64,000 nt of DNA from DATKBT01 sp035546295 (GCA_035546295.1 DATKBT010000125.1:1-64000); one strand, 5' to 3'. Positions 31,465 through 40,247 are shown, numbered from the stretch's first letter. Notes: generated by a model from the sequence alone, not told the origin. Numbers and translations are program-made.

Positions 31465-33435
31465 ATGAACACCTCGTCTGTGCCGCGCACGCTCCTCGTC
31501 CGTCCGCTCGTTTCTGCGCTAGCTCTGGTCCTCGCCCTCGCCTGTGCTCCGAACGCCGAAGCCCCGGGCGAACCGGCACGCGAGATCGAGCGCTACGACG
31601 CCGCGACCTTCTTCGACACCGTCTCGATCTCGGGCGGCTCATTCTCGGCCGACGAGTCGAAGGTGCTGATCTCGACCAACGAGGCCGGCACCTTCAACGT
31701 CTACGCGCAGCCGATCGACGGCTCGTCCCGGACGCCGCTCACCGACTCGACGACCAATGCCATCTACGCCGTCAGCTACTTCCCCGAGGACGACCGCTTC
31801 CTCTACACCTCCGACCAGGGGGGCAACGAGATCAACCACCTCTACGTCGAGGAGCTCGATGGCTCGGTGCGTGACCTGACGCCCGCCGAGGGCGCGCGAG
31901 GGAGCTTCGCCGGCTGGAGCGGCGACGAGCGGAGCTTCTACGTGCTGACCAACGAGCGCGACCCCCGCTTCACCGATCTCTACCGCTATGTCGTCGACGG
32001 CTACGAGCGGGAGCTGCTATTCGAGAACGATGGCTATTTCGTCGGCGACGTCAGCCGGGACGGGCGATGGGTGACGCTCGACCGCGTGCGCAACAACGCC
32101 GACAGCGACGTCTTCGTGCACGACCTCGAATCCGGCGAGACCGTCCACGTGACGCCGCACGAGGGGGACGTGCAGTTCCGCAGCGTGACCTTCACCCCGG
32201 ACAGCAGCGAGCTCTACTACTCGACCGACGGCGAGGGGGAATTCGCCGAGATCTGGTCCTACGACCTCGCCACGGAGGAGCGCGAGCGGGTGCTGGCCGA
32301 CGACTGGGACGTGATGTTCGTCTTCTTCTCGCGCGAAGGCAGGTACCGGGTCTCGGCCGTCAACGCCGACGCCCAGACCGAGATCACCGTGATCGACACG
32401 CGCACCGGCGACGAGGTCGAGGTCCCGCAGCCAGGGGCCGGGGACGTCGCCGGCGTGCGCTTCTCACCGAGCGAGACCAAGATGCTGTTCTACCTCAACG
32501 GCGACACCGCGCCCTCCAATCTGTTCGTGGTCGACCTCGAGGCGGGGGGTGATGCGCGCCAGCTCACCGACACGCTGGCCGACGCGATCGACCCGCGCGA
32601 CCTGGTCGAGGGAGAGGTGGTGCGCTTCGCCAGCTACGACGGGCTCGAGATCCCGGGCGTGCTGTATCGCCCACACGGGGCGAGCGCCGAGCAGCCGGCG
32701 CCGGCGATGTTGTGGATGCACGGAGGGCCGGGGGGGCAGAGTCGCAAGGGTTACAGCGCGACGATCCAGCACCTGGTCAACCACGGCTATGCGATCTTCG
32801 CGGTCAACAACCGCGGCTCCTCGGGCTACGGCAAGACCTTCTTCCACCTCGACGACCGCCAGCACGGGGAGGCCGATCTCGGCGACTGCGTGGCGGCGCG
32901 CGACCACCTCGCGAGCCTCGACTGGATCGACGGCGAGCGGATCGGGATCATGGGGGGCAGCTACGGCGGTTACCTGGTGGCGGCGGCCCTCGCCTTCGAG
33001 CCCGAGGTGTTCGACGTCGGGATCGACATCTTCGGCGTCACCAACTGGCTGCGCACCCTGCGCAGCATGCCGGTCTGGTGGGCGGCGCAGCGCGACGCGC
33101 TGTTCGCCGAGATGGGCGACCCCGAGACCGACGAGGAGCGGCTGCGCCGCATTTCACCGCTGTTCCACGCCGCCAACATCGTCCGCCCGCTGCTGGTGGT
33201 CCAGGGCGCCAACGATCCGCGGGTGCTCCAGGTCGAGAGCGACGAGCTGGTCGCGGCGGTGAAGGCCAACGACGTTCCGGTCGAGTACGTCGTCTTCCCG
33301 GACGAGGGACACGGGTTCAGCCGCAAGGAGAACCAGATCGCGGCGTCCGAGGCCTACCGCGGCTTCCTCGATCGCCACCTGCGAGGGGATGCTGCGGAGG
33401 CTCCGGCGACGCCGACCGCATCGGACGGCGAGTGA
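31465..33435 (+). CDS. S9-family prolyl oligopeptidase, lipoprotein
   Basis: The 656-residue protein has a lipoprotein signal with the lipobox ALAC (C27). Residues about 45-395 form a WD-like beta-propeller (DPP/PD40-type repeats), followed by an alpha/beta hydrolase. The catalytic serine is S499 in GGSYGG, with Asp in GANDPRV (about 590) and His in DEGHGF (about 622). Such enzymes trim oligopeptides, often after Pro or acylated residues, in the periplasm. The TGA overlaps the GTG of gor (GTGA), so the two are cotranslated. A GCCTCG-type ribosome binding segment with GGAGG lies 9 nt before the ATG. Confidence 0.9.
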   Translation: MNTSSVPRTLLVRPLVSALALVLALACAPNAEAPGEPAREIERYDAATFFDTVSISGGSFSADESKVLISTNEAGTFNVYAQPIDGSSRTPLTDSTTNAIYAVSYFPEDDRFLYTSDQGGNEINHLYVEELDGSVRDLTPAEGARGSFAGWSGDERSFYVLTNERDPRFTDLYRYVVDGYERELLFENDGYFVGDVSRDGRWVTLDRVRNNADSDVFVHDLESGETVHVTPHEGDVQFRSVTFTPDSSELYYSTDGEGEFAEIWSYDLATEERERVLADDWDVMFVFFSREGRYRVSAVNADAQTEITVIDTRTGDEVEVPQPGAGDVAGVRFSPSETKMLFYLNGDTAPSNLFVVDLEAGGDARQLTDTLADAIDPRDLVEGEVVRFASYDGLEIPGVLYRPHGASAEQPAPAMLWMHGGPGGQSRKGYSATIQHLVNHGYAIFAVNNRGSSGYGKTFFHLDDRQHGEADLGDCVAARDHLASLDWIDGERIGIMGGSYGGYLVAAALAFEPEVFDVGIDIFGVTNWLRTLRSMPVWWAAQRDALFAEMGDPETDEERLRRISPLFHAANIVRPLLVVQGANDPRVLQVESDELVAAVKANDVPVEYVVFPDEGHGFSRKENQIAASEAYRGFLDRHLRGDAAEAPATPTASDGE

Positions 33436-34826
33436 GCGGCGCCGAGGTCGACCTGTTCGTGCTCGGCGCCGGCTCCGGCGGGGTGCGGGCGAGCCGGATG
33501 GCGGCGCGCTACGGCAAGCGCGTGATGGTCGCCGAGGAGCGCCACCTGGGCGGCACCTGCGTCAACGTCGGCTGCGTGCCCAAGAAGCTGATGTGGTACG
33601 CCGCCCACTACCGGGAGCTGCTTGCGGAAGCGACCGGCTTCGGCTGGGACGTCGACGGCGCGAGCTTCGACTGGGGACGCTTTCGCGCGCGCAAGGACGC
33701 CGAGATCGCGCGGCTCAACGGCGTCTACCGGAGCCTGCTCGAGAGCTCCGGCGTGGAGATCCTCGACGCGCGGGCGCGCGTGGTGGACGCGCACTCGGTG
33801 GAGGTCGACGGCCGCCGGATCGCGGCCGAGCACGTCTTGGTGGCGGTCGGCGGTCGCCCCAGCCGCCCCGCCATCCCTGGGGCCGAGCACGCGATCACCT
33901 CGGACGAGGCGTTCTTCCTCGACCGTCTCCCGGCGCGTCTCGCGGTGGTCGGCGGCGGCTACATCGGAGTCGAGATGGCCGGGATCTTCCACGGCATGGG
34001 CAGCCGCGTCACCCAGTTCTATCGCGGCGAGCTCTTCCTGCGGGGCTTCGACGACGAGCTGCGCTCCGCGCTCGCCGCCGAGATGCGAGCGAAGGGGATC
34101 GACCTGCGCTTCGACACCCAGGTGCTGGCGATCGAGCGCGGACCGGGCGGGCTGCTCCTGCGGCTCGACGACCCGCGCGCGCGTGGCGGCGAGCTCGAGG
34201 TCGACCAGGTGCTCTACGCGATCGGCCGCGATCCGAGCACCGACGGTCTCGGCCTCGAAGAGGCCGGCGTCCAGCTCGCCCCGAACGGCGCCGTGGTCGT
34301 CGACCCGTACAGCCGCACGACGGTGCCCAGCATCTGGGCGATCGGCGACGTCACCGACCGCATCAACCTGACGCCGGTGGCGATCCACGAAGGAATGTGC
34401 CTCGCCGCCACCCTGTTCGGCGACGAGCCCCAGGCCCCCGATCACGAGCTGATCCCCACCGCCGTCTTCTCCCAGCCGCCGCTCGCGACCGTCGGCATGA
34501 CCGAGGCGCAGGCGCGGGCCGAGCTCGACCACTACGAGTGCTACTGCAGCCGCTTCCGGCCGCTCGAGCACACCCTCGGCGACAGCGCGGAGCGCAGCTT
34601 CATGAAGCTGGTGGTCGACGCCCGCGACTCGCGCGTGCTGGGCGCGCACATGCTGGGCCAGCACGCGCCCGAGATCATCCAGGGGGTGGCGATCGCGGTG
34701 AAGATGGGCGCCCGCAAGCAGCACTTCGACGCCACCCTTGGCATCCATCCCACGTCGGCGGAGGAGTTCGTCACCCTTCGCGAGCCGGTGACGGTCGGGC
34801 CGATCCACGAGGTGCGTCGGATCTGA
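33432..34826 (+). CDS. gor: Glutathione-disulfide reductase
   Basis: The 464-residue flavoenzyme has the FAD-binding LGAGSGGVRASRMAA (11-25), the redox-active GGTCVNVGCVPKK with C43 and C48, the NADPH-binding VVGGGYIGVEMAG (about 174-186), the second FAD motif IWAIGDVT (about 299-306) and the C-terminal HPTSAEEFVTLR with the catalytic His, which favours glutathione reductase over lipoamide dehydrogenase. It reduces GSSG with NAD(P)H in the cytoplasm. The GTG start overlaps the S9 peptidase stop. Its 3' end overlaps the converging VTT gene by 56 bp. Other glutathione genes lie within 8 kb. Confidence 0.93.
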   Translation: MSGAEVDLFVLGAGSGGVRASRMAARYGKRVMVAEERHLGGTCVNVGCVPKKLMWYAAHYRELLAEATGFGWDVDGASFDWGRFRARKDAEIARLNGVYRSLLESSGVEILDARARVVDAHSVEVDGRRIAAEHVLVAVGGRPSRPAIPGAEHAITSDEAFFLDRLPARLAVVGGGYIGVEMAGIFHGMGSRVTQFYRGELFLRGFDDELRSALAAEMRAKGIDLRFDTQVLAIERGPGGLLLRLDDPRARGGELEVDQVLYAIGRDPSTDGLGLEEAGVQLAPNGAVVVDPYSRTTVPSIWAIGDVTDRINLTPVAIHEGMCLAATLFGDEPQAPDHELIPTAVFSQPPLATVGMTEAQARAELDHYECYCSRFRPLEHTLGDSAERSFMKLVVDARDSRVLGAHMLGQHAPEIIQGVAIAVKMGARKQHFDATLGIHPTSAEEFVTLREPVTVGPIHEVRRI

Positions 34827-35580
34827 CCGCCTCGCCGCCGTCCTCGGTCGCGCGCTCGAGGATGTGGAGCGCCCGACGGGTCGCCACCAGCGCCGCCGCG
34901 GTGGCGGTCAGCCCGATCGCGGCCCACAGCCAGGGCGTCCCGACGACACCGCCGTCGGGGGCGCCGTCAGGGGCGCCGCCGGCGAGGCCGGCGGCGAGGC
35001 TGCCGAGGTATGCGTTGCTCAGCGAGAAGGGAATGACGCCGATCAGGGTCCCCAGGACGTAGTCACGGAGGGTGAACCGGGTCCACCCGAACAGGTAGTT
35101 CGAGAGCTTGAACGGGATGATGGGGATCATGCGGACCAGGGCGACCAGCCGCCAGCCCTGGTGGCTCAAGCCCTGATCGATCCTCTGCAGCAGCGGATAG
35201 CGGGAGAGCGCCCGTCGCGCCCGCTCGGGCGCGACCCGCCCCTTCGCCGCACGCGCGAGCTGGAAGGCGACGGTGGCGCCCAGCGCCTTGCCGGCGACCG
35301 AGAGCACGGCGCCGAGGGTCCAGCCGAACAGGACGCCGGCGGTGACCGGGAACAGGACGCCGGGGAGGAGCACGACGACCGAGATCGCATGGAGCAGCAC
35401 GAAGAGCGGCGGTCCGGCCCAGCCGAGCGCGCGGACGCGCTCGACCAGCTCGGGGAGCCGGTCGCCGAGCTCGAGCGCCGACAGCGCCGCGATCGCGACC
35501 AGCAGGCAGGCGGCGACGCCGAACACCTGGAAGGCCCGCCGCGCCCTCGGCCGGCGGAGCGCGGAATCCTTTTCGCTCAC
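34771..35580 (-). CDS. VTT-domain (TVP38/TMEM64/DedA-related) membrane protein
   Basis: The 269-residue protein has about six hydrophobic segments. The VTT/SNARE-associated core is clear: FPVTAGVLFGWTLGAVLSVAGKALGATVAFQLAR (about 78-112 in two parts), the conserved Arg in RMIPIIPFKLSNYLFG (about 150-165) and the re-entrant-loop Pro residues. DedA-superfamily members translocate undecaprenyl phosphate or other lipids; TVP38 members are less well defined. The GTG start overlaps the gshB stop (GTGA). The tail after about 250 is disordered and overlaps gor on the other strand. Confidence 0.85.
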   Translation of the reverse strand: MSEKDSALRRPRARRAFQVFGVAACLLVAIAALSALELGDRLPELVERVRALGWAGPPLFVLLHAISVVVLLPGVLFPVTAGVLFGWTLGAVLSVAGKALGATVAFQLARAAKGRVAPERARRALSRYPLLQRIDQGLSHQGWRLVALVRMIPIIPFKLSNYLFGWTRFTLRDYVLGTLIGVIPFSLSNAYLGSLAAGLAGGAPDGAPDGGVVGTPWLWAAIGLTATAAALVATRRALHILERATEDGGEAVRSDAPRGSARPSPAREG

Positions 35581-36527
35581 CCCGCCTGCTCGGCGTGTCG
35601 GGCCTCCACCGCGTCGAGCACCAGTCTCTCGATGACGGTGCCGTCGAGCCGGTGGATCTCGCGGATGCCGGTCGGGCTGGTGACGTTGACCTCGGTCAGC
35701 CAGCCGCCGATGACGTCGATGCCGGCGAACAGGATGCCGCGCTCGCGCAGAGTCGGTCCGACGACGCCGCAGATCTCGCGATCGCGCGCGCTCAGCTCGG
35801 TGCGCTCGGCGCGACCGCCGACGTGGAAGTTGGCGCGCGCCTCGCCCGCCGCCGGCACGCGCAGCACGGCTCCGACCGGCTCCCCCTCGACCAGGATGAT
35901 CCGCTTGTCGCCCTCGCGGACCTCGGGGAGGAAGCGCTGCGCCATCAGGTAGAGAGCGCCGTGGCGGGTCGACATCTCGAGGATCGCCTTGGCGTTGCGG
36001 TCGTCGGGCGTGATGTGGAAGACCCCTTCTCCGCCGGCGCCGTCGAGTGGCTTGACCACCATCTCCCCTTCGAGGCTCTCGCGGAACTCGAGCAGCTCGG
36101 CGATGCTGCGCGAGACGATCGTCTCCGGGCAGACCTCGGGGAAGTGGAGGGCGAAGATCTTCTCGTTGGCGTCGCGCAGCGCCTGCGGGTCGTTGACCAC
36201 CAGCGTCGGCGGCCGGATCAGCGACAGGATGTGCGTGGCGAACAGGTAGTTGAGATCGAACGGCGGATCCTTGCGCATCCAGACCACGTCGAAGTCGTCG
36301 AGGTGCACCTGCGAGCTGTGACCGGCCACGTGCCAGTCGGAGCCCTCGCGCACCGTCAGCTCGAGCGCGGTGGCGCGCGGGCGCCCCCCGACGTCGAGTC
36401 CGAGCGTCTCGACGCGGCAAGCCGAAGAGGAATGGCCGCGGCGCTGGGCCTCCCGCAGGAACGCAATGCTCGTGTCGGCTTCGGGCAGCAGGAGCTCGAG
36501 AGGATCGAGCACGAACAGATGTCGCAT
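35577..36527 (-). CDS. gshB: Glutathione synthetase
   Basis: The 316-residue length fits the bacterial GshB family, an ATP-grasp enzyme joining gamma-glutamylcysteine and glycine. Diagnostic motifs are DVVWMRKDPPFDLNYLFATH (about 80-99), VVNDPQALRDANEKIFALHFP (about 109-129), VVKPLDGAGGEGVF (about 157-170), the EPVGAVLRVPAAGEARANFHVGG block (about 216-238) and the metal-binding end ITEVNVTSPTGIREI-type segment (about 280-295). TATACT lies 9 nt upstream of the ATG. It is followed by the VTT gene with a GTGA overlap and is divergent from chaC. Confidence 0.95.
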   Translation of the reverse strand: MRHLFVLDPLELLLPEADTSIAFLREAQRRGHSSSACRVETLGLDVGGRPRATALELTVREGSDWHVAGHSSQVHLDDFDVVWMRKDPPFDLNYLFATHILSLIRPPTLVVNDPQALRDANEKIFALHFPEVCPETIVSRSIAELLEFRESLEGEMVVKPLDGAGGEGVFHITPDDRNAKAILEMSTRHGALYLMAQRFLPEVREGDKRIILVEGEPVGAVLRVPAAGEARANFHVGGRAERTELSARDREICGVVGPTLRERGILFAGIDVIGGWLTEVNVTSPTGIREIHRLDGTVIERLVLDAVEARHAEQAG

Positions 36528-36536
36528 GGCGGGCGC

Positions 36537-36542
36537 AGTATA
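36537..36542 (-). promoter_or_regulatory. -10-like TATACT before gshB
   Basis: On the minus strand TATACT is followed by 9 nt and the gshB ATG, without a Shine-Dalgarno. It lies in the 124-bp divergent region shared with chaC. Confidence 0.45.
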
Positions 36543-36581
36543 GAACCTCGGAATTCGGCGAGCCTTACGCCGGCGCCCTCG

Positions 36582-36587
36582 TAGAAT
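36582..36587 (+). promoter_or_regulatory. -10-like TAGAAT before chaC
   Basis: TAGAAT lies 64 nt before the chosen GTG of chaC, within the gshB/chaC divergent region. A GGAG ribosome binding site (36641-36644) precedes the GTG. Confidence 0.3.
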
Positions 36588-36651
36588 CTCGCGCCGTGTG
36601 CGGCAGCAGCGACGAGGTGGGGAGGTTTCAGCAACTCCACGGAGCGGCGGC

Positions 36652-37236
36652 GTGAGCGAGCCCGGACCGCAATCGCGGCCGCTGTGGATCTTCGGCTACG
36701 GATCGCTGATCTGGCGTCCCGCGTTCCGCTTCGCCGAGCGGCGCCGGGCCTCGATCCACGGCTGGTGCCGGCGCTTCTGGCAGGGCTCGACCGACCATCG
36801 CGGCGTTCCCGGCGCGCCCGGCCGCGTCGTGACGCTGGTGCGCGATCCAGCAGCCGTGTGCTGGGGGCTCGCCTATCGCGTCGGCGAGGGGGATCGAGGA
36901 GCGGTCCTGGACCAGCTCGACCAGCGCGAGCAGGGGGGCTACGACCGGGTCTGGGTCGACACCGAGCTGGACGCGGGAGCGGCCGGCAGGACGCGCTCCG
37001 CGGCTCGGGAGCGCGTGGTGTCGCTGCTCTACGTGGCCACCGGTCGCAACCCCAATTACCTCGGTCCGGCGCCGATCGCCGAGATCGCCGAGCAGGTTCG
37101 CCGGAGCCACGGGCCGAGCGGCAGCAACCTCGAGTACGTGCTCTCGCTGCACGCGGCGCTGCGCGAGCTCGGCATCGTCGATCCGCACGTCAACGAGGTG
37201 GCTGCCGAGCTGGCGATGGCGGTGGGCCGGGGCTAG
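36652..37236 (+). CDS. chaC: ChaC-family gamma-glutamylcyclotransferase (glutathione-specific)
   Basis: The 194-residue protein has the cyclotransferase loop LWIFGYGSLIWRP (about 11-23), the WC.R.FWQGSTDHRGVPGAPGR segment (about 38-60) and a basic-acidic core with the likely catalytic Glu near LDQREQGGYDR (about 98-108). The C-terminal NPNYLGPAPIAEIAEQV and GSNLEYVLSLHAALRELGI are typical of ChaC. ChaC cleaves glutathione to 5-oxoproline and Cys-Gly in the cytoplasm. It is divergent from gshB and converges on gshA (10-bp gap), opposite in direction to both biosynthetic genes. GTG 36652 is chosen for its GGAG at proper spacing; an upstream GTG at 36598 is possible. Confidence 0.92.
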   Translation: MSEPGPQSRPLWIFGYGSLIWRPAFRFAERRRASIHGWCRRFWQGSTDHRGVPGAPGRVVTLVRDPAAVCWGLAYRVGEGDRGAVLDQLDQREQGGYDRVWVDTELDAGAAGRTRSAARERVVSLLYVATGRNPNYLGPAPIAEIAEQVRRSHGPSGSNLEYVLSLHAALRELGIVDPHVNEVAAELAMAVGRG

Positions 37237-37246
37237 GTCCCTCCGA

Positions 37247-38416
37247 TCAAGACGGCGCCGGGCAGGCGGGATCGTACTCCCGGTCGATGGCCGTGAGCTC
37301 CTGGATCGCCTCCGCCAGGATCTCGCGCGGCGTCATGCCGGTGGCGTGCTGGGCCAGCCAGCGTTGCGCCAGGTTCCCCTGGTCGAGGATCGTCGTCACC
37401 GCCTCCAGCACCTCCTCGAAGCCGTGTGCGCGCGCGACCGGTCGCACCTGTTCGAGGAAGGCCGCGATCCAGTCGCGCATGACGTGCTCGGTGCCGGTCC
37501 GCCAATCGACGAAGGGGGCCTCGAGCGAGGACTCGGCTGCCGCCACCTCGTTGCGCCGCGCGAGCTCCTGGAGCTCCTGGTCGGTGCGTCCGTCGAGCGG
37601 GTCGACGCCGGGCTCCTCGAGCGCCTGCCAGATCCGCGCCTCGGCGAGACCGACCATCGCCGCGATCACCTTCGGCTGGCTGATCCGATCGCAGATCCGC
37701 AGCTCCAGCCTGGAGAGCTCGCGCGGCGAGGCCGGACCGTTGGGGCGAACGGAGAGCCAGAGGTGGCGGGGGTTGTACATCTCGCGGTTGACCAGCTTCG
37801 ATTCGACCCACTCGACGAAGTGGAGGTGGTCGCGGAAGAACGGGACGCCCGGCGGCGTCATCGGGAAGACCTTCCAGCGGGTCGAGTGGTAGCCGGTCGG
37901 CAGCCCGCGCAGGAAGGGGGAGCTGGCGGTCAGCGCGAGCCAGATCGCGGCCTCGCAGCGGAGCACCCGATAGACGCGGATCAGCTCCTCGCTGTCCTCG
38001 ATGCCGAGGTTGATGTGGGTGCTGGCGGTGACCACGGTGGTGCCGTAGGTCTCGGCGATGAACCGGTAGTAGAGGTTGTCGTGGTTCGAGATGCGGAACT
38101 CGTCGGACTCCTCGAGCGATAGCGTGCTCCCCGGCACCAGCGTGTAGAGGTCGAGGTCCATCAGGTAGCGGCGGAGCCGGCAGCGCTTGGCCATCAGCCG
38201 GTCGACCAGCACCTTGTAGTCTCGGTAGGGAGCGGTGGTGTACTCGACGTTGCGCGCGTCGGGCTCGGTGGCGAAGCCCGGAAGGTCGGCCGCGATGCGG
38301 TGCGACAGGCCGATGACCTCGCCGTCGAGCGTGCCGGTGTACACCTCCTCCTCGAGCCCCTTGCGCAGCAACTTGGGCTCCCCGCTGCCCTCCGAAGGCG
38401 CGCGCGCGCGCATCAT
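37247..38416 (-). CDS. gshA: Glutamate-cysteine ligase, cyanobacterial type
   Basis: The 389-residue enzyme has the motif series of the cyanobacterial GshA family: LLRKGLEEEVYTGTLDGEVIGLS (about 16-38 in two parts), GFATEPDARNVEYTTAPY (about 47-64), LVPGSTLSL (about 93-101), TASTHINLGI (about 131-140), GYHSTRWKVFP (about 175-185) and HLWLSVRPNG with RLELRICD (about 220-245). It makes gamma-glutamylcysteine from Glu, Cys and ATP. It is the third gene after an ABC-2 ATPase and permease, 7 bp behind the permease, so it is probably in their operon. The family is distinct from the proteobacterial GshA and YbdK types. Confidence 0.88.
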   Translation of the reverse strand: MMRARAPSEGSGEPKLLRKGLEEEVYTGTLDGEVIGLSHRIAADLPGFATEPDARNVEYTTAPYRDYKVLVDRLMAKRCRLRRYLMDLDLYTLVPGSTLSLEESDEFRISNHDNLYYRFIAETYGTTVVTASTHINLGIEDSEELIRVYRVLRCEAAIWLALTASSPFLRGLPTGYHSTRWKVFPMTPPGVPFFRDHLHFVEWVESKLVNREMYNPRHLWLSVRPNGPASPRELSRLELRICDRISQPKVIAAMVGLAEARIWQALEEPGVDPLDGRTDQELQELARRNEVAAAESSLEAPFVDWRTGTEHVMRDWIAAFLEQVRPVARAHGFEEVLEAVTTILDQGNLAQRWLAQHATGMTPREILAEAIQELTAIDREYDPACPAPS

Positions 38417-38423
38417 CGGCTGG

Positions 38424-39302
38424 TCACGTCCGGAGGCCGATGCCGCGTTGCAGCATGAAGTGGGCGGCGAGGTAGAAGATGGCGATGAAGCACAGCAGCA
38501 GGCTGTAGGAGACGGCGATGTCCATGTCCGCCGCCCCCAGCACGCCGAAGCGAAAGGCGTTGACCATGTACAGGATCGGGTTGGCGTAGGAGAGGTTGCG
38601 CCAGAGCTCGGGGAGCAGGGCGACCGAGTAGAAGACTCCGCCGAGCATGGTCAGCGGGGTCAGCACGAAGGTCGGAACGATCGACACGTCGTCGAAGTTG
38701 CGCGCGATCATCGCGTTGATGAAGCCGGCGAGCGCGAAGGCGACTGCGGTGAGCACGGCGACCGAGAGCGTGATCCAGGGGTGCTCGACCTCGAGGTCGG
38801 CGAAGCCGAGGCTGACCACTGCGACGATGCCGCCGACCAGCAGGCCCCGGAAGACGCCTCCCGCGGAATAGCCGAGCAGGATCGACCAGGCCGGCATCGG
38901 CGACACCAGCATCTCCTCGACGTGGTGCTGGAACTTGGCGCCGAAGAACGAGGACACGACGTTGGTGTACGCGTTGGTGATCACGGCCATCATGATCAGG
39001 CCCGGGGTCACGTACTGGAGGTAGGTGAAGCCCTCCATCGCTCCGATGCGATCGCCCAGGATCGGACCGAAGATGATGAAGTAGAGGGTCGTCGTGATCA
39101 CCGGCGGCAGCAGGGTCTGGCTCCAGATCCGCAGGATCCGCACGACCTCCTTGCGCACGGTCGTGGTGAACGCGACCCAGCTCCCGCGAGCGCGGCTCGC
39201 CGGTACCAGGGTCTCGCTCGCCCCGGCGCCGCGCCGGAGATCCGGAGCGTGCGGAGCCCGCTCTCCCTCTTCGAGAGCCTCGCTGCGCAGTGGAGAGCTC
39301 AC
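38424..39302 (-). CDS. ABC-2 type exporter permease
   Basis: The 292-residue protein has a cytoplasmic N-terminus and six helices from about residue 60 (LLPPVITTTLYFIIFGPILG), with the YVTPGLIMMAVITNAYTNVVSSFFGAKFQ segment and a GGVFYSVALLPELWRNLSYANPILY motif typical of YadH/NodJ-like ABC-2 permeases. It forms a transporter with the ATPase encoded just upstream (GTGA overlap). Related systems export drugs, lipids or polysaccharides; the link to gshA suggests a thiol or conjugate substrate, which is inference only. Confidence 0.88.
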   Translation of the reverse strand: MSSPLRSEALEEGERAPHAPDLRRGAGASETLVPASRARGSWVAFTTTVRKEVVRILRIWSQTLLPPVITTTLYFIIFGPILGDRIGAMEGFTYLQYVTPGLIMMAVITNAYTNVVSSFFGAKFQHHVEEMLVSPMPAWSILLGYSAGGVFRGLLVGGIVAVVSLGFADLEVEHPWITLSVAVLTAVAFALAGFINAMIARNFDDVSIVPTFVLTPLTMLGGVFYSVALLPELWRNLSYANPILYMVNAFRFGVLGAADMDIAVSYSLLLCFIAIFYLAAHFMLQRGIGLRT

Positions 39303-40240
39303 GACGCCACTCCCGCCGCCCGCGGCGCGCTCTCCGACTCGACCAGGCGGACGAACAGCTCCTCGAGCCGGTTCGCCTTGTTGCGCATGCTGGCGACCGC
39401 GATCCCCTCTCTCTCGAGCTGACGGAACAGGTGATTGAGCCCCTGGTCGCGCTCGACGTCGACCTCGAGCGAGCCGTCCGCTCGCAGCCGGGCGGGGTAG
39501 CCCTCGATCTCGGGAAGCTCGGCGAGCGGGACGGCGGGGTCGATCACGAAGGTCTCGACCGAGAGCTTGGCCAGCAGGGTGCGGGTGTCGGCGTTCTCGA
39601 CGATCGTTCCGCGGTCGATGATGGCGATCCGCCGGCAGAGGCTCTCGGCCTCCTCGAGGTAGTGCGTGGTCAGGATCACGGTCGTGCCGCCGGCGTTGAT
39701 CTCCTCCATCAGCCGCCAGGTCGTCCGGCGCAGCTCGATGTCGACGCCGGCGGTCGGCTCGTCGAGGATCAGCAGGCGCGGCCGGTGGACCAGCGCGCGT
39801 GCGATCATCAGGCGCCGCTTCATGCCCCCGGAGAGCTCGCGCCCCGCGACCGTCCGCTTGTCCCACAGGCCCATCGCGCGCAGGCACTCCTCGGCCCGCG
39901 CCCTCGCCTGCGCCCAGGGCACGCCGTAGTAGCCGGCTTGCTGGGCCACGATCTGGTCGGGGCGCTCGAACTGGTTGAAGTTGATCTCCTGCGGCACCAG
40001 CCCGATCATGCGTTTGGCGGCGACCCGGTCCTGGTCGAGGTCGACGCCGAAGACCTCGACGCTGCCGGCGGTCTTGTTGATCAGCGAGGAGACGATGCCG
40101 ATCGCCGTCGACTTGCCGGCGCCGTTGGGTCCGAGAAGACCGAAGAACTCCCCCGCCTCGACGTCGAGGTCGATTCCCTTGAGCGCCTCGACGCCGTTGC
40201 CGTAGGTCTTGCGGAGACCGCGAATGCTCAGGGCGACCAT
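39299..40240 (-). CDS. ABC transporter ATP-binding protein (DrrA/YadG-like)
   Basis: The 313-residue ATPase has Walker A GPNGAGKST (37-45), Q-loop GLVPQEINF (about 86-94), signature ELSGGMKRRLMIARAL (about 136-151), Walker B LLILDEPTAGVD (about 157-168) and the H-loop in LTTHYLEE (about 189-196). A C-terminal extension of about 90 residues resembles that of DrrA/YadG-type ABC-2 exporters. It is the first gene of an operon with the permease and gshA. TACAAT lies 7 nt before the ATG. It is divergent from the glutathione transferase gene with a 78-bp shared region. Confidence 0.92.
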   Translation of the reverse strand: MVALSIRGLRKTYGNGVEALKGIDLDVEAGEFFGLLGPNGAGKSTAIGIVSSLINKTAGSVEVFGVDLDQDRVAAKRMIGLVPQEINFNQFERPDQIVAQQAGYYGVPWAQARARAEECLRAMGLWDKRTVAGRELSGGMKRRLMIARALVHRPRLLILDEPTAGVDIELRRTTWRLMEEINAGGTTVILTTHYLEEAESLCRRIAIIDRGTIVENADTRTLLAKLSVETFVIDPAVPLAELPEIEGYPARLRADGSLEVDVERDQGLNHLFRQLEREGIAVASMRNKANRLEELFVRLVESESAPRAAGVAS

Positions 40241-40247
40241 CGCCGCG

